DNA from: Bradyrhizobium sp. LTSP885
GTDB lineage: Bacteria > Pseudomonadota > Alphaproteobacteria > Rhizobiales > Xanthobacteraceae
NCBI RefSeq assembly: GCF_000938305.1
Contig: NZ_JYMT01000006.1
Coordinates: 124,001 to 188,000 of the forward strand
Direction: 5' to 3'
Length of the DNA: 64,000 nucleotides
The notes under the pieces were generated by a model. The model made no database searches and was not told the DNA's origin. It was given only the letters and a program-made list of their open reading frames with translations. How positions within the stretch are numbered: the stretch's first letter is position 1; every line of letters begins with the position of its first letter. Made by a program: the position numbers and the translations under genes. Positions 36,545 to 45,707 of this stretch are shown piece after piece.

Positions 36545-37630
36545 TCAACCCTTGAAGACGCCATTCAGCTTTTCGATGATCTCGGCCCGCTTGCCGTTGA
36601 GGAAGGTCCAGTCGGGAACGAAGAGGTTCATCGCCTCCATCTTGGTTTCGGGATAGGGTAGCCTTTTCGCGACGCCTTCCGCGAATTCCAGGCCAGATAC
36701 GGTGGGCCCGCTCCATTCCTTCTCCCCCAAGGTGCGCTGCACATCCCTCTCGAGGGTCCAATCGATAAAGGCCGCCGACAGTTCGGGCTGCGGACCGTTC
36801 TTCACCATGATCATGCAATTGACGAGACCGAACGCCCCTTCCTTGGGGTAGCAGAGATCCATCGAAGCTCCTCGCCTCATCAGAGGGTAGACGGTCTTTG
36901 AGGTTTCCACTCCCCCGTAGCTGGCCTGCCCCTGCACGACGAGCATTGCCTGGGTCGATTCCGTGAAAACGGTCAGAAGGTTCGGCTTGAGTTCGGCGAG
37001 TTTCGGCCAAGCCTTATCCAATTCATATTGGGCAACTGAGAACGGTTTTCCCAGCGCCACGCTGGCCGCCATGATCGACGTGAAGACGCTCATCGTGTTG
37101 GCTGGATCGCGCGTGATGATCTGCTTCCGCCAACGCGGAAGCCAGAGCTCCTCGTAACTTTGCAACGGCTCGTTCATTGATGGATTGAAAAACAGACCGC
37201 ATGCGGAAGCGGCGTAAGCCAAACCATGGGACAAGCGAAATCGGGCGAAGACGTTCTTTGCGTTAGGAATCATCTCGTCGGTCAATTCGACGATCAGGTC
37301 TTCGGCTTTGGCGACGGGAACAGCGGAGTCGTCGATGCACATGACGCTGTATTGCGGATTGTCATGCTGGACGCGCATCGTATTGATCTGCGTTAGCGTC
37401 AGACCGCTAGTCGTATTCACTTTGCAGCGGTATTTCGCCTCGAAGCCCGGAACGACGTACTTCTTGATGATCTCGCCGGAATTGCCGACATAGACCCCGA
37501 CGTTGATGCTCTTGCCCTCCGCCCAAGCGTCGCGGCGGAGGACAAACGGGGACGCGAGGGCGAGACCAACTGCGCCGAGCACCTCGCGGCGGCTTACCTC
37601 TCCCGTACGGGTTGTTTTTTCTGTCCACAT
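36545..37630 (-). CDS. ABC transporter solute-binding protein, PotD/FbpA type
   Basis: 361-residue periplasmic protein with a Tat-like or long Sec signal (SRREVLGAVGLALASPFVLRR, residues about 15-35). The S-R-R-x-x-L motif suggests export in the folded state. The mature part begins SINVGVYVGNSGEIIKKYVVPGFEAKY in pieces, typical of type II binding proteins for polyamines, iron or phosphonates. I start at the ATG at 37630 with GGAG 6 bp upstream, where the conserved signal begins; the longer frame above overlaps the permease gene. The ligand is unknown. Confidence 0.9.
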   Translation of the reverse strand: MWTEKTTRTGEVSRREVLGAVGLALASPFVLRRDAWAEGKSINVGVYVGNSGEIIKKYVVPGFEAKYRCKVNTTSGLTLTQINTMRVQHDNPQYSVMCIDDSAVPVAKAEDLIVELTDEMIPNAKNVFARFRLSHGLAYAASACGLFFNPSMNEPLQSYEELWLPRWRKQIITRDPANTMSVFTSIMAASVALGKPFSVAQYELDKAWPKLAELKPNLLTVFTESTQAMLVVQGQASYGGVETSKTVYPLMRRGASMDLCYPKEGAFGLVNCMIMVKNGPQPELSAAFIDWTLERDVQRTLGEKEWSGPTVSGLEFAEGVAKRLPYPETKMEAMNLFVPDWTFLNGKRAEIIEKLNGVFKG

Positions 37631-37647
37631 GCATCGCTCCACGAGGT

Positions 37648-38469
37648 TCAGTGAGCCGCTGTTCGACGAAGGCCGACGCTCCACTCCAGCAAAACGACCG
37701 CCAAAGCTCCGATCGCGACCATCACGGACGCTTCGGCCGCCACCGATGGATCGAAGGCCGTCGCAAGATGCTGGAACACCAATATCGGCAGCGGGACCGT
37801 ACCCGCCCCCGAAAGCCATAGCGACACGACGAAATTGTCGAATGAGGTGATAAAGGCGAAGATCACGCCCGCGAAGATGCCCGGCATGATTTGTGGCAGC
37901 GTCACGTGCCGAAATACGCCGAATTGGCTTGCGCCCAGTGTCCTGGCGGCCTCCTCGAGCGAGGTGTCGACGAGTACGAGGCTGGCGGTCACCGTCCGCA
38001 GGACGTATGGAAAGGTGACGAGCACGTGTGCCAACAGAAGATTCAAGAAGGCATCGTAGGATCCCGCGAGTGCAAAGAGCTTCAGCAGAGCCAGACCTGT
38101 TATGAGGCCAGGGAACACCAATGGAAGCAACAGCACGTTCTGAACGACTCGGCTGCCTGGGAATGGGTATCGGACCAATCCGATCGATGCCGGTATTCCG
38201 AGCACCAGCGATGCAGATGTCGCCAGGGCAGCAATGCTGGCGCTCAAACCGAGAGCTTTAATGAAATCCGGTTCGCTGAGGACGGCATCGTACCAGCGGA
38301 GGGAGAAGCCGCTCGGCGGAAAAATCGCAAGCTCCGAATCCGAAACAGACATGGCAAGGACGATCACGATTGGAGCAAGCACAAAGACAACCACGCAAGC
38401 AGTGAACGCAGTCACGAACCACCCGGTATCGCTCGAAACGGCCTTCATGTGCTCAGCCCGCCTTGTCAT
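37648..38469 (-). CDS. ABC transporter permease, PotC type
   Basis: 273-residue inner-membrane permease with about six hydrophobic helices. It has the EAA loop DTSLEEAARTLGASQFGVFRHVTLPQI (in pieces) near residues 175-200, which docks to the ATPase. It overlaps the end of the preceding permease by 17 bp if the ATG at 38469 is used; the ATG 21 bp later (38448) would clear the overlap and is equally possible. It pairs with the PotB-type permease to form the channel. Confidence 0.88.
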   Translation of the reverse strand: MTRRAEHMKAVSSDTGWFVTAFTACVVVFVLAPIVIVLAMSVSDSELAIFPPSGFSLRWYDAVLSEPDFIKALGLSASIAALATSASLVLGIPASIGLVRYPFPGSRVVQNVLLLPLVFPGLITGLALLKLFALAGSYDAFLNLLLAHVLVTFPYVLRTVTASLVLVDTSLEEAARTLGASQFGVFRHVTLPQIMPGIFAGVIFAFITSFDNFVVSLWLSGAGTVPLPILVFQHLATAFDPSVAAEASVMVAIGALAVVLLEWSVGLRRTAAH

Positions 38470-39361
38470 GGGGTTTGGCTGTGACGTAGCGCTGACCGAT
38501 CGAGTTCAGGATCATCACGGTTGAAACCAGTACGACGGCGATGGCCGAAGCGAACGGCCAGTCGTAGGCGGATGAGACCTGCTGTTCTATTAGAGTACCC
38601 AGCATCTGTCCGTCCGTGCCTCCGAGAATCCGTGGGCCGACGAAAGAACTGGCGGTGAGCGAGAAAACGAGGCTCAGTCCCGCGGCCAGGCCCGGAAAGC
38701 TGAGCGGAAACGTTACACGCCAGAAGACGGCCCAGGCAGACGCTCCGAGGGTTGCGGCTGCTTCCGCGAACGAAGGCGGTATCCGCCCCAGCGAACCAGC
38801 CAGAGGCAGAATCATGAGGGGCAGGAACACGTGCACGGAGCCGACCACGACAGCGGTCTCGGTGTACATAATGCGCAAGGGCGAAGAGATGACGCCCGCA
38901 TGCAGCAGCAGCCAGTTAAGCACGCCGGTCGGCGAGTTAGCGAGTATTATCTGCCACCCGTACGTCCGAACCACCACGCTGACGAGAAGTGGCGCGATTA
39001 TCGCGATTGTGATCGTGCGTGACGCGATCACGCCGCCGCGCACGACGGCGATCGCGACCGGATAAGCGATGACGGCTGACGCAATCGCCGTCCACGCGCT
39101 TACCCGAAGTGTCGTCATGAGCACGCTCGAATAGAGCGGGGTTTCGAAGAATTTGCTGTAGTTCGCCAACGTCGCCGGCAATCCGGCACCGCCGCGACCG
39201 TCCTGCGTGGCAAAGCTGTACGCGACTAGCCCGAGAACCGGCAGGAAGAATAGACCGCCGATCAAGATCATCGCCGGCGCCACGAAAACGTAGCCGAGAC
39301 GTTCGACGGATCGGCGGCTCGAAATTGTTCGACCGACAGCGTTGTCCGCGGTCGTCTCCAT
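38453..39361 (-). CDS. ABC transporter permease, PotB type
   Basis: 302-residue inner-membrane permease. A cytoplasmic N-terminal tail is followed by about six hydrophobic segments. The EAA loop PPSFAEAAATLGASAWAVFWRVTFPL (in pieces) lies near 200-225. It is first gene of the six-gene operon that runs to 33.2 kb. A strong sigma-70-like promoter with an overlapping operator lies directly upstream. Confidence 0.9.
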   Translation of the reverse strand: METTADNAVGRTISSRRSVERLGYVFVAPAMILIGGLFFLPVLGLVAYSFATQDGRGGAGLPATLANYSKFFETPLYSSVLMTTLRVSAWTAIASAVIAYPVAIAVVRGGVIASRTITIAIIAPLLVSVVVRTYGWQIILANSPTGVLNWLLLHAGVISSPLRIMYTETAVVVGSVHVFLPLMILPLAGSLGRIPPSFAEAAATLGASAWAVFWRVTFPLSFPGLAAGLSLVFSLTASSFVGPRILGGTDGQMLGTLIEQQVSSAYDWPFASAIAVVLVSTVMILNSIGQRYVTAKPHDKAG

Positions 39362-39384
39362 CGCGTCGTCCTGGGTTTATCTCA

Positions 39385-39427
39385 TTGTATGCATTGGTAT
39401 GCTATGGTGCATGATTTTGCATGTCAA
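39385..39427 (-). promoter_or_regulatory. Promoter and GntR-type operator of the PotBCDA-sulfurtransferase-aminotransferase operon
   Basis: On the minus strand a perfect -35 TTGACA (39427-39422) and a -10 TAGCAT (39404-39399) are 17 bp apart. The operator arms TTGTATGC and GTATGCTA with a 4-bp spacer (39385-39404) begin at the -10 and extend over the start of transcription. Here the operator is shifted downstream compared with the sites at 5.6 and 25.2 kb. Confidence 0.75.
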
Positions 39428-39503
39428 TCGAGTAACTGGGCAGCGCGAGGCACTGCGGCTTATTTGGGCAGATGGTGATGGCAACGAGGCTCCGCTGTTC
39501 GAT

Positions 39504-41138
39504 CTAGACAGGAGAAGTTAGAGACATCTTGATAATGTCAGACGCCTTTTCTCCGATCATGATGGCCGCGGCGTTGGTGTTACCGGACACGATGCTGGGC
39601 ATGATCGAACAGTCCGCTACCCGCAAGCCCCGAACGCCACGCACCTTCAGCTCTCCGTCCACGACCGAGGCTGGATCGATCCCCATGCGGCAGGTGCCGA
39701 CTGGGTGGTAGATCGAGGTTCCTGTGGAACGGATGTACTCCAATATCTGCTCATCGGTCTGCAACTCGGCACCAGGTGCCCATTCCGCGGAAATATGGCG
39801 GCTTAGTCGAGGTGATTCTGCAATTTGTCGAGCGAGGCGCACCGCATGGACCATAGTCGTCTGGTCAAGCCAAGAAGCGAGATAGTTGCCCTCAATGTCC
39901 GGGCGACTTCTAGGATCGGGCGACGTCACGTGGATCCTTCCTCGACTTGAAGGACGCAACTGGCAAACGGAAAGGGTCACGCCGGAAAACGGGTGCAATC
40001 CAGAATCGTAGCTGTCGAGGCTGAGCGGCTGAAAATGTATTTGAACATCGGGTGTCGCAAGATCGCGCAGTGTCTTCGCGAACACTCCAGCCGGACTGAC
40101 GCCGGATGCGAGTACCCCTGTTCGAAACAACGCGAATTCCATCCCTATCCCGAGTTTTCTCAGCGTGCCCCTTGTCCTGTCGTTCAGCGTAATGGGATCT
40201 TTCGTCCGGAAGACCAACCTGGCCTGAAAGTGATCCTGAAGATTCTCGCCGACTTCCGGTGAGTGTACGATCGACTTGATGCCCATACCTTCCAGTCGGA
40301 CTCGATCTCCGACACCGGAACGTTGAAGGATTTCAGGCGAACCAACCACGCCGGCACAGAGAATGATTTCGCGCCGGCACCGAGCCGTCCTAGCGAGCGT
40401 TCCGTGAAGATATCGAACCGCCGCGGCCTTACCGTCCACCATGACGACGCGATCGATGAGAGCTTTGGTGCGAACCACGAGATTCTTGCGATGACGCACC
40501 GGCCTCAGGAAAGCGGCCGAGGAACTTGCTCGTAATCCGTTGCGTATCGTGGATTGGAAGTATCCCGCCCCCTCCTGGGCTTCGCCGTTGAAATCGTCGT
40601 TTTTTGGCAGACCTGCCTCAACCGCGGCAGCGACGAAATCATCGACTATGGGAAGTGAATAGGCCGCCCTCGAAATGCAGAGAGGGCCGCCGCGTCCATG
40701 ATAGGCATCGTGGTGATCGCGATTGTCTTCACTGCGGCAGAAATACGGAAGGACGTTCTCGTACGACCAACCCGCAAGCCCCTTTTGGCGCCAATCGTCG
40801 AAATCCTCCCGCTGTCCCCGAACATATACCATCCCGTTGATGGAGCTCGATCCGCCCAAAGTTTTTCCGCGGGGAAAGCGCAGCCGTCGTCCGTTCAACT
40901 GCCCCTCTACTCCGGTCTCGAAATTCCAATTCAGATCGGGGTTGTGCATGACCTTGAAGATGCCACCCGGCATCCCTATCCATGGACTGGAGTCGCCGAT
41001 CCCTGCCTCAAGGAGAAGAACGCTGATCGAGGGAGAGGCCGAAAGGCGGTTGGCCACCACACATCCGGAGGACCCGGCTCCAATTACCACATAGTCGAAC
41101 GCCTCCTGGGGCTCTTCCACGATGCGATGTTTATCCAT
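39504..41138 (-). CDS. GMC-family FAD oxidoreductase (choline/alcohol dehydrogenase-like), copy 2
   Basis: 544-residue flavoprotein. The FAD motif is FDYVVIGAGSSGCVVANRLS, followed by GKTLGGSSSINGMVYVRG. The catalytic C-terminus is IYHPVGTCRMG with RVADCSIMP and NTNAAAIMIGEKASD, the canonical GMC pattern. It would oxidise a primary alcohol to an aldehyde. I prefer the ATG at 41138 to a TTG 21 bp earlier. It is 23 bp after the Fe-alcohol dehydrogenase stop, in a two-gene operon behind an operator. It is only moderately similar to the GMC enzyme at 8.5 kb, so they probably act on different alcohols. Confidence 0.9.
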   Translation of the reverse strand: MDKHRIVEEPQEAFDYVVIGAGSSGCVVANRLSASPSISVLLLEAGIGDSSPWIGMPGGIFKVMHNPDLNWNFETGVEGQLNGRRLRFPRGKTLGGSSSINGMVYVRGQREDFDDWRQKGLAGWSYENVLPYFCRSEDNRDHHDAYHGRGGPLCISRAAYSLPIVDDFVAAAVEAGLPKNDDFNGEAQEGAGYFQSTIRNGLRASSSAAFLRPVRHRKNLVVRTKALIDRVVMVDGKAAAVRYLHGTLARTARCRREIILCAGVVGSPEILQRSGVGDRVRLEGMGIKSIVHSPEVGENLQDHFQARLVFRTKDPITLNDRTRGTLRKLGIGMEFALFRTGVLASGVSPAGVFAKTLRDLATPDVQIHFQPLSLDSYDSGLHPFSGVTLSVCQLRPSSRGRIHVTSPDPRSRPDIEGNYLASWLDQTTMVHAVRLARQIAESPRLSRHISAEWAPGAELQTDEQILEYIRSTGTSIYHPVGTCRMGIDPASVVDGELKVRGVRGLRVADCSIMPSIVSGNTNAAAIMIGEKASDIIKMSLTSPV

Positions 41139-41161
41139 CGACGCTGATCCGGGATCCAAGC

Positions 41162-42370
41162 TCAGCGAAGGGCTGCGCGGTCACCACTGAAGGCGGCCGA
41201 CATGATCATCGTCAACGACCGCACGTCGAGCAGGCGCGGGTTGTTGTCAATGAGCCGCGTAAACGTGATCGCCTGTTCGGCGCCCCATTGCAGCTTATCT
41301 TCGGGATATCCCATTTCCCTAATCGTCTTAGGAATTCCTATCCGGGCGAAAAGATCCGCGATCTTGGCCGCCACGGCGGGCGACCTATGGGGCGAAGTGG
41401 GCAGTCCGAGGATTTCTCCGATCTCGTCGAACTCCTCGACGCAGCGCGGCTGATTGTACTCCATGACGTAGGGCATTACCGCCGCAACGCCCTCTCCGTG
41501 TGGCGTATGCGTCAAGTCTCCGATCGGATATTGGAGAGCGTGAGCGGCTGCCGTACCCGCCGAGGCCAGGGCATGTCCGGCGTACAGCGCTCCCAACATC
41601 ACGTCGGCTCGGGCCTCGGTGTCCGCTCCGTTCTTCACCGCCCTTTCTAGGCCTCCGAGCAGAAGTACTATCGCCGAACGCGCGAAGTGATCGCTGAACA
41701 TGTTCTTGCCCAAAAACACATGGGTCGCCGACAGGTCTGCCGTAGCAGTCCGCCGCGCAGCAGTGAAGCATTCGATTGCATGCGTCAGAGCATCGGCACC
41801 TGCGATGGCCGTGAGGCCAGGCGGGCAGGAATAAGTCAGTTCGGGATCGCATATCGCGGTATGCGGTATCACATGAGGCGTTATGATGCCGGCCTTCGAT
41901 TTGCGCTTCGTGTCGGTGAGAACGGCCGCGGGGGTGACCTCAGATCCGGTCCCCGCCGTGGTCGGAATAGCCACGACGGGCGCGGTCGGTCCTGGAACGC
42001 GAAGTGCTCCGTAGTAGTCGGACAGCGTTCCGCCATGGGCCAGCAGAAGTGCGGTCGCCTTGGTCACGTCGAGGCAACTTCCTCCGCCAATACCGACGAA
42101 CAGAGACGGTTTGAAGCCGTTAGCCAGCTCGAGACAGGCCTCCACGCAGTCGGTCGGAGCTTCCGGAAGGACGCCATCGTAGACGGCGACATCGCTCCCT
42201 TCCTTCTTCATTTCCTTGAGGATTTCGTCGAATTGCGGATCGGAGGCGAATCGTTTGTCCGTACAGACCAGCGCGCGCCCGCCCAACTGTTTGGCGGTCG
42301 TGGCCACGAGAAATCTCTGCCCGACTCCGAAGACGACGTTTCGCGGCGAACGGAAAACTCCCAGAGACAT
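41162..42370 (-). CDS. Iron-containing alcohol dehydrogenase / maleylacetate reductase family
   Basis: 402-residue group III dehydrogenase. The NAD-binding part has IGGGSCLDVTKATALLLAHGG and IPTTAGTGSEVT. Metal ligands lie in GADALTHAIECF and in GHALASAGTAAAHALQYP followed by THTPHGEGVA. The family reduces aldehydes or oxidises alcohols, or in some members reduces maleylacetate. GGAG lies 7 bp before the ATG. It leads an operon with a GMC oxidoreductase, so alcohol/aldehyde interconversion is likely at this step. Confidence 0.92.
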   Translation of the reverse strand: MSLGVFRSPRNVVFGVGQRFLVATTAKQLGGRALVCTDKRFASDPQFDEILKEMKKEGSDVAVYDGVLPEAPTDCVEACLELANGFKPSLFVGIGGGSCLDVTKATALLLAHGGTLSDYYGALRVPGPTAPVVAIPTTAGTGSEVTPAAVLTDTKRKSKAGIITPHVIPHTAICDPELTYSCPPGLTAIAGADALTHAIECFTAARRTATADLSATHVFLGKNMFSDHFARSAIVLLLGGLERAVKNGADTEARADVMLGALYAGHALASAGTAAAHALQYPIGDLTHTPHGEGVAAVMPYVMEYNQPRCVEEFDEIGEILGLPTSPHRSPAVAAKIADLFARIGIPKTIREMGYPEDKLQWGAEQAITFTRLIDNNPRLLDVRSLTMIMSAAFSGDRAALR

Positions 42371-42436
42371 CGATCTACTCCGACGGGTCGTGGAGATAAG
42401 GGCCGGATCCGACGCCCGCCTCGAATCCGATTTTTA

Positions 42437-42466
42437 TTGTATACCAACGTATTCAGTGGTCGGCAA
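42437..42466 (-). promoter_or_regulatory. GntR-type operator on the Fe-ADH/GMC promoter
   Basis: Operator arms TTGTATAC and GTATTCAG with a 4-bp spacer (42437-42456). On the minus strand a -35 TTGCCG (42466-42461) and a -10 TATACA (42443-42438) are exactly 17 bp apart; an A-rich discriminator follows. The geometry matches the sites at 5.6 and 25.2 kb. Confidence 0.75.
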
Positions 42467-42554
42467 ATCGGAACGAATGGGCCGCAGGGAGCCGGAGGCC
42501 GATCGAGCTCCCCGCGGAAGCGTAGACCGCGCCCCCCTCGCACGGCCTACGCTA

Positions 42555-43763
42555 TCACTGTTTGGCCACGTAGTCGCAGCCGCCTTCGGACAGAGGCCGG
42601 AAGGCTTTCTCGCCCGGAATCGTCTCGAGGAGCTTGTAGTAGTCCCAAGGCTGCTTGGACTCCTCGGGAGTCTTCACCTGGAAGAGATACATGTCCCTGA
42701 CGACGCGCCCGTCGGCGCGCACCACTCCGTTTTTGGTCATGAAGTCGCTGACCGGCAACTCGCGCATTTTCGCCGTGAGCTTTTCGGCGCGGTCGGTCTT
42801 CGCTGCCTTCACGGACTTCAGATAATGGGCGACCGCGGAGTATACGCCCGCCTGATACATGGACGGCATCGCCTTCCGCTTCTCGAAGAAGCGCTTCGCG
42901 AACACCCGCGTCTCGTCGTTCATGTCCCAGTAGAACGCGCTGGTCAGAAGCATTCCTTGAGCCGTCTTCGTGCCCAAAGCGTGGACTTCGTTGATCGCGA
43001 TCAGCAGCGACATCAGCTTCTGCTTGGACTGACCGACGCCGAACTCGCCCGCCTGCTTTATGGCGTTCGTGGTGTCGTCGCCGGAGGTCGCCAACACGAT
43101 CACGTCCGCCTTCGAGGATTGGGCCTGCAGGATGAACGAAGCGAAATCGGGATTGTTGAGGGGCGACTTGACGCCGCCGACGACTTTCGCGCCTTTGGCC
43201 GTCACGACATTGGTCATATCGCGTTCGAGGGCATGTCCGAAAGCGAAGTCGGACGTGATGAAGAAGAAGCTCTTGGCGCCCGAGCTGACGGCGGCTTCCC
43301 CTCCGACGTGGGCGAGCGAATAGGTGTCGTAGGTCCAGTGGAACCCGTTGGGAGAGCAAGCCTTCCCCGTAAGGTCCGATATGGCGGGGCCCGAAAAGAT
43401 CACGACGCGGTTCTTCTCGCGTGTGATGCCTTGCACCGCAAGAGCGACCGCTGAGTTCGGGACGTCGACGATCAGGTCAACGCCTTCGCTTTCGTACCAC
43501 TTGCGCGCTATCGCTGCCCCGATATCCGCCTTGTTCTGGTGGTCGGCCGAGATCAGCGTGATCGGGACGCCGTCGATGCTGCCGCCGGCGTCGTCGATCG
43601 CCATCTGCGCGGCGGTCACTCCGCCCTGACCGGTATTGTCCGCCAGCGGTCCGGAAAGATCCGAAAGCACCCCTATCTTGATCGCGTTGTCGGAATACTG
43701 AGCGGCCGCCGGCGGGATGATCGCCGCCGCCAGAAGCGCTGCCAATAGCAATCTCTTCTTCAT
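42555..43763 (-). CDS. HAAT-family periplasmic solute-binding protein (copy 2, orphan)
   Basis: 402-residue type I binding protein. The signal peptide is MKKRLLLAALLAAAIIPPAAA, cleaved about residue 21. The mature start IKIGVLSDLSGPLADNTGQGG and SADHQNKADIGAAIARKWYE mark the LivK/AmiC-like fold. AAGG lies directly before the chosen ATG; the open frame upstream runs through the operator and is rejected. No ATPase or permease adjoins it, so it should use the LivHM fusion at 5.7 kb with LivG/LivF at 21-22 kb. It is divergent from the 2-hydroxyacid dehydrogenase - RraA - aconitase operon. Confidence 0.92.
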   Translation of the reverse strand: MKKRLLLAALLAAAIIPPAAAQYSDNAIKIGVLSDLSGPLADNTGQGGVTAAQMAIDDAGGSIDGVPITLISADHQNKADIGAAIARKWYESEGVDLIVDVPNSAVALAVQGITREKNRVVIFSGPAISDLTGKACSPNGFHWTYDTYSLAHVGGEAAVSSGAKSFFFITSDFAFGHALERDMTNVVTAKGAKVVGGVKSPLNNPDFASFILQAQSSKADVIVLATSGDDTTNAIKQAGEFGVGQSKQKLMSLLIAINEVHALGTKTAQGMLLTSAFYWDMNDETRVFAKRFFEKRKAMPSMYQAGVYSAVAHYLKSVKAAKTDRAEKLTAKMRELPVSDFMTKNGVVRADGRVVRDMYLFQVKTPEESKQPWDYYKLLETIPGEKAFRPLSEGGCDYVAKQ

Positions 43764-43833
43764 CACCTTGCCGGTTCTCCCTAGTTTCGCCGGCGGTCTG
43801 TAAAGTCCGTCCGCCGTTCCTGTATGGTGAACA

Positions 43834-43853
43834 ATGCATGCGGTTGTATGCAA
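43834..43853. promoter_or_regulatory. GntR-type operator between the orphan binding protein and the hydroxyacid dehydrogenase operon
   Basis: Arms ATGCATGC and GTATGCAA with a 4-bp spacer in a 243-bp divergent gap. It is nearer the binding-protein gene (about 71 bp) than the hydroxyacid dehydrogenase gene (about 153 bp). Promoter elements were not clear on either strand. Confidence 0.6.
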
Positions 43854-44006
43854 GTTCGGGCGCCAGAGTACTTGGCTCGATACGATGAGTACAATTGAAG
43901 ATTTCGACGCTATTAATTACTTTTGGTAAAGACTGCAGCACCAAAAGCAATTGGACGCGTGAGGTCGTTGGGAGATAAATCGCCGCGCGCAACAGCGGGC
44001 ATTCCA

Positions 44007-44984
44007 ATGACGTACACGATCGCAGTCACGGCACCGACGCTTTCCGAATCCGGAGTGGCGGTGCTGAAGGGCGCCGGAGCCCGCGTACTCATGATTCCTC
44101 CGGGGGGTGCCGCGGCGGACGTGGAACGCCTGCTTTCTTCCGAACCGGTCGACGCGGTGATTTCGCGAACCGTGATGTTGTCGGGAAAGGCCATAGAATC
44201 CTGCCCCACACTTAAGGTTATATGCAAGCATGGCGTCGGTACGGACAACATCGACGTCGCGACGGCGACCAGGCGCAACATTCCGGTTCTGATTACAGCG
44301 GCGGGAAATTCCCAGGCGGTCGCCGAGCTGGCGATCGGACTTCTTCTCGCGGTGGCCAGGCGTATCCCGCTGCAGGACGGGTCCATCAGATGCAAGGATT
44401 GGGACCGGACCAAGAGCGGCCTAGAGCTTTCGGGACGCGTACTGGGGCTTGTCGGCGTCGGAGAGATCGGCCGCCGCGTTGCCGCCGCCGCGCGAGGACT
44501 GGGCATGAGGGTGGTCGGCTTTGATACGGCACCAGTCGGCGCGAGCCAGGACGTGGAACGGATGGAAGACCTGAACGACCTGCTGGACGTTGCGAACGTC
44601 CTGAGCCTGCATTGCCCGCTGAACGAAGCGACGCGCGGGTTGATTTCGGATCGCGAGCTCGCACGGCTTCCTCAGGACGCCATCGTGATAAACACTGCGC
44701 GCGGCGGGATACTCGACGAGGCCGCGCTCGCCCGGGCTATCGCATCCGGCAACGTCTTCGGAGCCGGCATCGACTGTTTTCAAAGAGAACCTATTCCGGC
44801 CGATTCGCCGCTGTTGTCACTGAGCGAGGTGGTCATGACGGCGCACATGGGTGGATCCACCAAGGAGGCGCTCGCTCACGTCGCGAGGACGGCGGCGCAA
44901 CAGGTGATCGATGCCCTGAATGCCCGGCCGATCGATCCTGCAATCTGCGTAAATCCGCAAACACTCGCCAATCGAACAGCATAG
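44007..44984 (+). CDS. D-2-hydroxyacid dehydrogenase, phosphoglycerate dehydrogenase-like
   Basis: 325-residue NAD-dependent dehydrogenase. The NAD motif is GLVGVGEIGRRVAAAARGLGM near 147-167. The catalytic set is Arg in VINTARGGILDE, Glu in CFQREP and His in MTAHMGGST. It interconverts a D-2-hydroxy acid and a 2-oxo acid. I start at the ATG at 44007, where the conserved fold begins; a TTG 84 bp up is possible but poorly supported. It is first in an operon with RraA-like and aconitase-like genes, spaced 9 bp and overlapping by 4 bp respectively. Confidence 0.9.
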   Translation: MTYTIAVTAPTLSESGVAVLKGAGARVLMIPPGGAAADVERLLSSEPVDAVISRTVMLSGKAIESCPTLKVICKHGVGTDNIDVATATRRNIPVLITAAGNSQAVAELAIGLLLAVARRIPLQDGSIRCKDWDRTKSGLELSGRVLGLVGVGEIGRRVAAAARGLGMRVVGFDTAPVGASQDVERMEDLNDLLDVANVLSLHCPLNEATRGLISDRELARLPQDAIVINTARGGILDEAALARAIASGNVFGAGIDCFQREPIPADSPLLSLSEVVMTAHMGGSTKEALAHVARTAAQQVIDALNARPIDPAICVNPQTLANRTA

Positions 44985-44993
44985 GAGTTCTTC

Positions 44994-45707
44994 ATGATGT
45001 CGGCGGCGGACAAGCCTGCGTTCCCTCCGGGATTTTCGATCCAGCCTAGAATCGATGCCATACCGCAGTCGACGGTGGATTCATTCAGATCGGTTCCAAC
45101 AGCCCATGCGAGCGATTGCATGGGACGATCCCTCGGAGCACGGGGGCTTAGGGCTTATCACGGCGACGCAGCCATGTGCGGCCGCGCCATCACCGTCCGC
45201 ACGCGGCCTGGCGACAACCTCATGATCCACAAGGCGATGGAAATCGCCGAAGAGGGCGATATCATCGTCGTCGACGGGGCGGGCGATCTTTCCCAGGCCC
45301 TGGTGGGAGGCCTGATGCGCACGACCGCAATTAAGCGCAAACTAGGAGGGTTCGTCATCGACGGCGCCGTTCGCGACATTGCCGAATTTGCCGAGGGAGG
45401 CTTTGCCTGCTTCGCTCTCGGGCACGTGCATCGCGGACCAAGCAAGGAAGGCCCTGGCGAAATCAACGTGCCCATCGCTTGCGCCGGCTTGGAGGTCGCA
45501 CCGGGCGACCTGGTGCTGGGCGATCTCGACGGCGTGATCGCGATCAAGCCTTCCGATCTGCCAGGGCTTTTGGACCGTGTACGTGCACATGCGGCAAGGG
45601 AAGATAAGCAGAGAGCGGCCATTCTTGCCGGCACCACGGATCCCGACCGATTCGACGCCATTCTCCGTCAGAAAGGCGTGACCGCGGGCCATCGACCTAA
45701 GCCATGA
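44994..45707 (+). CDS. RraA-family aldolase/decarboxylase (4-hydroxy-4-methyl-2-oxoglutarate aldolase-like)
   Basis: 237 residues. The active-site stretch GGFVIDGAVRDIAEF near 120-135 carries the Arg and Asp that bind substrate and divalent metal in HMG/CHA aldolases. The entry motif MCGRAITVRTRPGDNLMIHKA is typical of the family. Those enzymes split 4-hydroxy-4-methyl-2-oxoglutarate or 4-carboxy-4-hydroxy-2-oxoadipate, or decarboxylate oxaloacetate, releasing pyruvate. Its position between a hydroxyacid dehydrogenase and an aconitase homologue fits a branched C6-C7 tricarboxylate route. AGGAG lies 6 bp before the ATG. Confidence 0.9.
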   Translation: MMSAADKPAFPPGFSIQPRIDAIPQSTVDSFRSVPTAHASDCMGRSLGARGLRAYHGDAAMCGRAITVRTRPGDNLMIHKAMEIAEEGDIIVVDGAGDLSQALVGGLMRTTAIKRKLGGFVIDGAVRDIAEFAEGGFACFALGHVHRGPSKEGPGEINVPIACAGLEVAPGDLVLGDLDGVIAIKPSDLPGLLDRVRAHAAREDKQRAAILAGTTDPDRFDAILRQKGVTAGHRPKP

